A stretch of DNA of 64,000 bases, from contig NZ_CP054916.1 in NCBI RefSeq assembly GCF_013364155.1, positions 7,532,001 through 7,596,000 of the forward strand, written 5' to 3'. This stretch comes from Streptomyces sp. NA02950 (lineage in GTDB: Bacteria; Actinomycetota; Actinomycetes; Streptomycetales; Streptomycetaceae). Shown here piece after piece: positions 61,475-64,000 of this stretch. The notes beneath the pieces were generated by a model, which was not told where the DNA came from, ran no database searches, and saw only the letters and a program-made list of their open reading frames with translations. Within the stretch, counting starts at the first letter, position 1, and every line of letters begins with the position of its first letter. The position numbers and the translations under genes were made by a program.

Positions 61475-62404
61475 ATGCGTGTCATCACTCAGCACACCGC
61501 CGGCGACCCGTCCGTACTGGAGATCGTCGAGGCCGACCGCCCGGAGCCGGGCTACGGGCAGGTGCTGATCAAGACCCGCGCGATCGGTGTCAACCCCGTC
61601 GACGGGCATGTGCGCTCGGGCGAGTTGCCGATGCTCGGTGAGCCGCCCTTCACCGTCGGCTGGGACATCGCCGGCACCGTCGAGACCGCCGGGCCCGGCG
61701 TGTCCGCCTTCGCTCCCGGTGACGAGGTCCTGGGCATGCTCGCCCTTCCGGGGGCGGGCAACACCTACGCCGAGTACGTCCTGGCCTCGGTCAACGAGAT
61801 CGTCCACAAGCCCGCCGGGCTCACCATCGAGCAGGCGGCGGGCCTGCCGATGGCAGGCCTGACCGCCTGGCAGAGCCTGGTCGGTCTCGCCCGGATCCAG
61901 CCGGGGCAGCGCGTGCTGGTACACCGGGCCGCGGGCGGGGTGGGTCACCTGGCCGTGCAGATCGCCAAGGCCCGCGGCGCCCATGTGATCGGTACGGCGA
62001 GTGCGGGCAAGCACGACCTGCTGAGCCGTCTGGGGGTGGACCAGCCGGTCGACTACCGCACCCGGGACTTCACCGAGGCCGGCCAGGTGAACGTGGTCTT
62101 CGACCTGGTCGGAGGCGGGTACGGGGAACGTTCCGCCAGCCTCGTTACCGCTGGCGGGGTTCTGGTCAGCGCGTATCCCCAGGACACCGGCGTCACCCCG
62201 GGGCTGGTCGCCCAGCTCGGCATCCGGCACGCCATCACCGTCGTCAGCCCCTCCGCGCCCGACCTCGCCCAGCTGGCAGCCCTGGTCGAGGCGGGACAGC
62301 TCACCGTCCACGTCGACCAGGTGCTGCCGCTGGCCGAGGCCGCCAAGGCCCACGAGATCATCGCCGCGGGCCAGGTCACCGGCAAGCTCGTCCTGGTGCC
62401 CTGA
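61475..62404 (+). CDS. NADP-dependent quinone oxidoreductase-like protein
   Basis: 309 residues from ATG 61475 (MRVITQHTAGDPSVLEIVEA), with AGGAGAC before it. QOR-type medium-chain reductase: VLIKTRAIGVNPVDGHVRSG, TVGWDIAGTVETAGPGVSAF, VLVHRAAGGVGHLAVQIAKA for nucleotide binding and VVFDLVGGGYGERS. Zinc ligands are absent. The gene lies downstream of the divergent MmyB-type regulator, which often controls such oxidoreductases. Substrate unknown. Confidence 0.9.
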   Translation: MRVITQHTAGDPSVLEIVEADRPEPGYGQVLIKTRAIGVNPVDGHVRSGELPMLGEPPFTVGWDIAGTVETAGPGVSAFAPGDEVLGMLALPGAGNTYAEYVLASVNEIVHKPAGLTIEQAAGLPMAGLTAWQSLVGLARIQPGQRVLVHRAAGGVGHLAVQIAKARGAHVIGTASAGKHDLLSRLGVDQPVDYRTRDFTEAGQVNVVFDLVGGGYGERSASLVTAGGVLVSAYPQDTGVTPGLVAQLGIRHAITVVSPSAPDLAQLAALVEAGQLTVHVDQVLPLAEAAKAHEIIAAGQVTGKLVLVP

Positions 62405-62428
62405 CGCGGGAGGGGCGCACGGAGATCG

Positions 62429-62548
62429 ATGCGGTGGTGCGCCGCCCCGCCGGGCACCGAGGGCGCCGCCCAGCTGGAACTGCTCTCGGTCATCGGCAGA
62501 CCGGACATGCGGCGAGCGGGGACGCTTTTCACCGGGGAACGGGCCTGA
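62429..62548 (+). pseudogene. C-terminal scrap of an MmyB-type regulator
   Basis: Reads MRWCAAPPGTEGAAQLELLS then VIGRPDMRRAGTLFTGERA. The APPGTEGAAQLELLSVIG stretch is identical to the end of the regulator at 59443-60300, in the opposite orientation. It lies right after the oxidoreductase gene. A relic of a second regulator gene. Confidence 0.7.
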
Positions 62549-62579
62549 ACGGCGGCTGAAAACCGACCAGCGGGCCCGA

Positions 62580-62637
62580 GACGCACCGCGACCACGGGCG
62601 GCAGGCAGCGCCCCGCCGCCCGTGGTCGCGGTGCGTC
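62580..62637. terminator. Perfect 23-base hairpin, probably bidirectional
   Basis: Arms 62580-62602 and 62615-62637 are exactly complementary (starting GACGCACCGCGACCACGGGC), with a 12-base loop. It lies between the plus-strand oxidoreductase region and the end of the minus-strand CAP gene, so it can end both transcripts. Confidence 0.85.
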
Positions 62638-62696
62638 AGAGCCGTACGGCAGCGCATACGCCTGCGGTCACGGGGCGACGTATGGTGCCGGTGGCC

Positions 62697-63230
62697 TTAT
62701 GCGTAGCCGAAGTTCTGTGTCCACACCGGTCCGTACTCAGCGAAGTACACGCCCACGCCGATGATGCGGATGTCCGGGTGCAGGATATTGACCCGGTGCC
62801 CCGGGCTGTTCATCCACCCGTCCATCACCACCAGGGGGTGGGGCTGGCCGGCAGCGAGGTTCTCCGCTGCCGGGAGTGGAAATCCGTGTGCCAGCATGCG
62901 GTCGCCCGGCGACAGCCCTTCGGGCGTGAAGTGGTCGATGAACCCCCGTCGCGCCATGTCCTCGCTGTGGCTCCGCGCGGCATTCCGCAGGCGCTCATCG
63001 GTGACCAGGCAGACCAGTCCGCGCCGGTCACGCTCCTGGTTGACCAGTTCGGCGACGGCGTCCTCGAACAGGCGCCGCAGAGGAAGGAGGCTGACGCTGG
63101 TGGAATCTTCCGTCCTCACCCGGGAGGCTTCCGCATCCTGGGTAGCTGTCCCGCGGTAACGCAGGCTCCCTCCGGTGCTTGGGTCCCACTGCGGGTCCCA
63201 GCCCTCTTCTTCGAGCCAGTCCTGACTCAC
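62697..63230 (-). CDS. CAP/SCP-domain (YkwD-like) protein
   Basis: 177 residues from ATG 63230 (MSQDWLEEEGWDPQWDPSTG). The CAP domain occupies about 58-177: LVNQERDRRGLVCLVTDERL, ARSHSEDMARRGFIDHFTPE with the conserved His and Glu, ENLAAGQ, and VVMDGWMNSPGHRVNILHPD before IRIIGVGVYF. Members are usually exported, yet no signal peptide is seen here; the N-terminus is acidic and Trp-rich. The upstream neighbour is a WXG100-like protein, so type VII export or a cytoplasmic location are both possible. Confidence 0.85.
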   Translation of the reverse strand: MSQDWLEEEGWDPQWDPSTGGSLRYRGTATQDAEASRVRTEDSTSVSLLPLRRLFEDAVAELVNQERDRRGLVCLVTDERLRNAARSHSEDMARRGFIDHFTPEGLSPGDRMLAHGFPLPAAENLAAGQPHPLVVMDGWMNSPGHRVNILHPDIRIIGVGVYFAEYGPVWTQNFGYA

Positions 63231-63328
63231 CTGCCTTGACCTCTCGTGACAGCCGGTACGAGCCCCCGGCTCAAGCCGTTTCCGGCGCGGGCCCCCGAAC
63301 GATGTGGAAGCCCGGGCTCGTGGGGAGG

Positions 63329-63479
63329 CGGTGCACCGGCTCAGTCGTGTCCGGGGGCGGGCTCCCGAGCGAGGACCGTCACATGAGCGTCAGCCAGGGG
63401 GGAGCGGTGCACCGGCTCAGTCGTGTCCGGGGCGGGCTCCCGAGCGAGGACCGTCACATGAGCGTCAGCCAGGGGGGAA
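63329..63479 (+). repeat. Two tandem 75/76-base repeats
   Basis: Units 63329-63404 (76 bases) and 63405-63479 (75 bases) start CGGTGCACCGGCTCAGTCGT and are nearly identical; the first has one extra G in its G run. They encode the repeated SPLADAHVTVLAREPAP tail of the WXG100-like protein. The extra G causes its early stop. Confidence 0.85.
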
Positions 63480-63892
63480 GCGGGCACCAGCGGCTCCCTG
63501 GTGGGGTAAAACGCCCCCTCCTGGCCGGAGGGCATCTGCTGCAGGACGTAATGGCGTTTGTCCGGGTTCAGGGTGTGAAAGACGTCCGAGGACTTGTTGT
63601 ATGCATTGTCGATCGCTTCGGTCGAGGAACCCTGTACCAGGTTGTGCTGTGCCAGGGTGTTATTGAGTTCCGTGATCATGTTGTCGAGATTGACCAGGAT
63701 GGTGTCCACGTGCCCGTCCCACAGGTCCAGCAGCGTGCCGTAGCCGCCACCGTCCGTACCCTGGTAGCCGGAGGCGAGGTTGTGCCTGGTGCCCTGGACA
63801 TCCTGCTGGCACCTCAGGACACCGGTGTACGCCTGCTCAAGCGCCCTGATGCCACTGCGTGTCGAGGCCTCTTCGGACTGCTGCATAGCCAT
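63341..63892 (-). CDS. WXG100-like ESX (type VII) protein with repeat-extended tail
   Basis: 183 residues from ATG 63892 (MAMQQSEEASTRSGIRALEQ). The first 95 residues form two helices joined by a turn around LLDLWDGHVDTILVNLDN, like the W-x-G hairpin of WXG100 proteins. The hinge region then runs to TLNPDKRHYVLQQMPSG, followed by a tail with two copies of SPLADAHVTVLAREPAP. A one-base difference in the second repeat ends the protein at GHD; without it the frame would continue to VHRLPTSPGFHIVRGPAPET. No ESX core genes are within the window. Confidence 0.7.
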   Translation of the reverse strand: MAMQQSEEASTRSGIRALEQAYTGVLRCQQDVQGTRHNLASGYQGTDGGGYGTLLDLWDGHVDTILVNLDNMITELNNTLAQHNLVQGSSTEAIDNAYNKSSDVFHTLNPDKRHYVLQQMPSGQEGAFYPTREPLVPASPLADAHVTVLAREPAPDTTEPVHRSPLADAHVTVLAREPAPGHD

Positions 63893-64000
63893 CTGACCGA
63901 CTGCTCCCTTCGTAAGAGTCCACTGCCCTTTAGGCGGGCTGCGCGCCGATACGGACACAACAAAATCTCTACGGCCGCTCGTGGACCGGCCGACAGTTAG

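Overview
The window looks like a high-GC actinomycete chromosome, most probably a Streptomyces accessory or arm region. GC-biased third codon positions, many GTG starts with GTGA or ATGA overlaps, a DUF397/XRE pair, a DUF6247 pair, a trypsin-co-occurring protein, an ESX-type WXG100 protein, a LAL regulator and a SpoIIE-type phosphatase all point that way. No replication origin, rRNA, CRISPR array or complete tRNA was seen.

Left part (1 to about 32.4 kb): a defence-gene and insertion-sequence graveyard. It opens with a Gabija-like pair on the minus strand: an OLD-family ATPase/TOPRIM nuclease overlapping a UvrD-like helicase that runs off the window edge. An aminoglycoside-phosphotransferase-like kinase and an 881-residue SF2 helicase with a candidate C-terminal PD-(D/E)XK nuclease centre follow. 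A Trypco1-like small protein sits beside a 1389-residue trypsin, STAND NTPase, membrane-segment and 14-blade WD40 protein. A DUF6247/small-protein pair and a HEPN/MNT (HepT/MntA-like) pair complete the conflict genes. Between them lie IS5, IS21 (remnant), IS3, IS256 (two nearly identical copies), IS1380 and three kinds of integrase-core elements, plus a group II intron whose protein lost its maturase domain. Many transposases are nested, truncated or frameshifted, and two copies of a repeat carrying a tRNA 3' half bracket the HEPN/MNT region.

Middle part (32.4 to 45.4 kb): intact metabolic genes. Six minus-strand genes (amidohydrolase, cyclase-family hydrolase, acetoacetyl-CoA synthetase-like ligase, thiolase, quinone-oxidoreductase-like enzyme, enoyl-CoA hydratase), four of them joined by 4-base overlaps, form a likely catabolic operon. 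Divergent from it is a GAF/PucR-type regulator with a palindrome in the shared promoter region. A metallo-beta-lactamase-fold hydrolase with a strong terminator and a GAF/SpoIIE phosphatase/HATPase protein follow.

Right part (45.4 to 64 kb): a segmental duplication of about 1.87 kb (DUF4232-type lipoprotein plus hotdog thioesterase) flanks decayed SorC-type and VapBC-like genes, a secreted SnoaL-like protein and a DMT transporter with an added soluble C-terminal domain. Then come a SAM methyltransferase, a LAL regulator, an MmyB-type XRE regulator, a frameshifted RidA gene, a second quinone oxidoreductase, a CAP-domain protein and a WXG100-like protein whose tail is changed by a 75-base tandem repeat.
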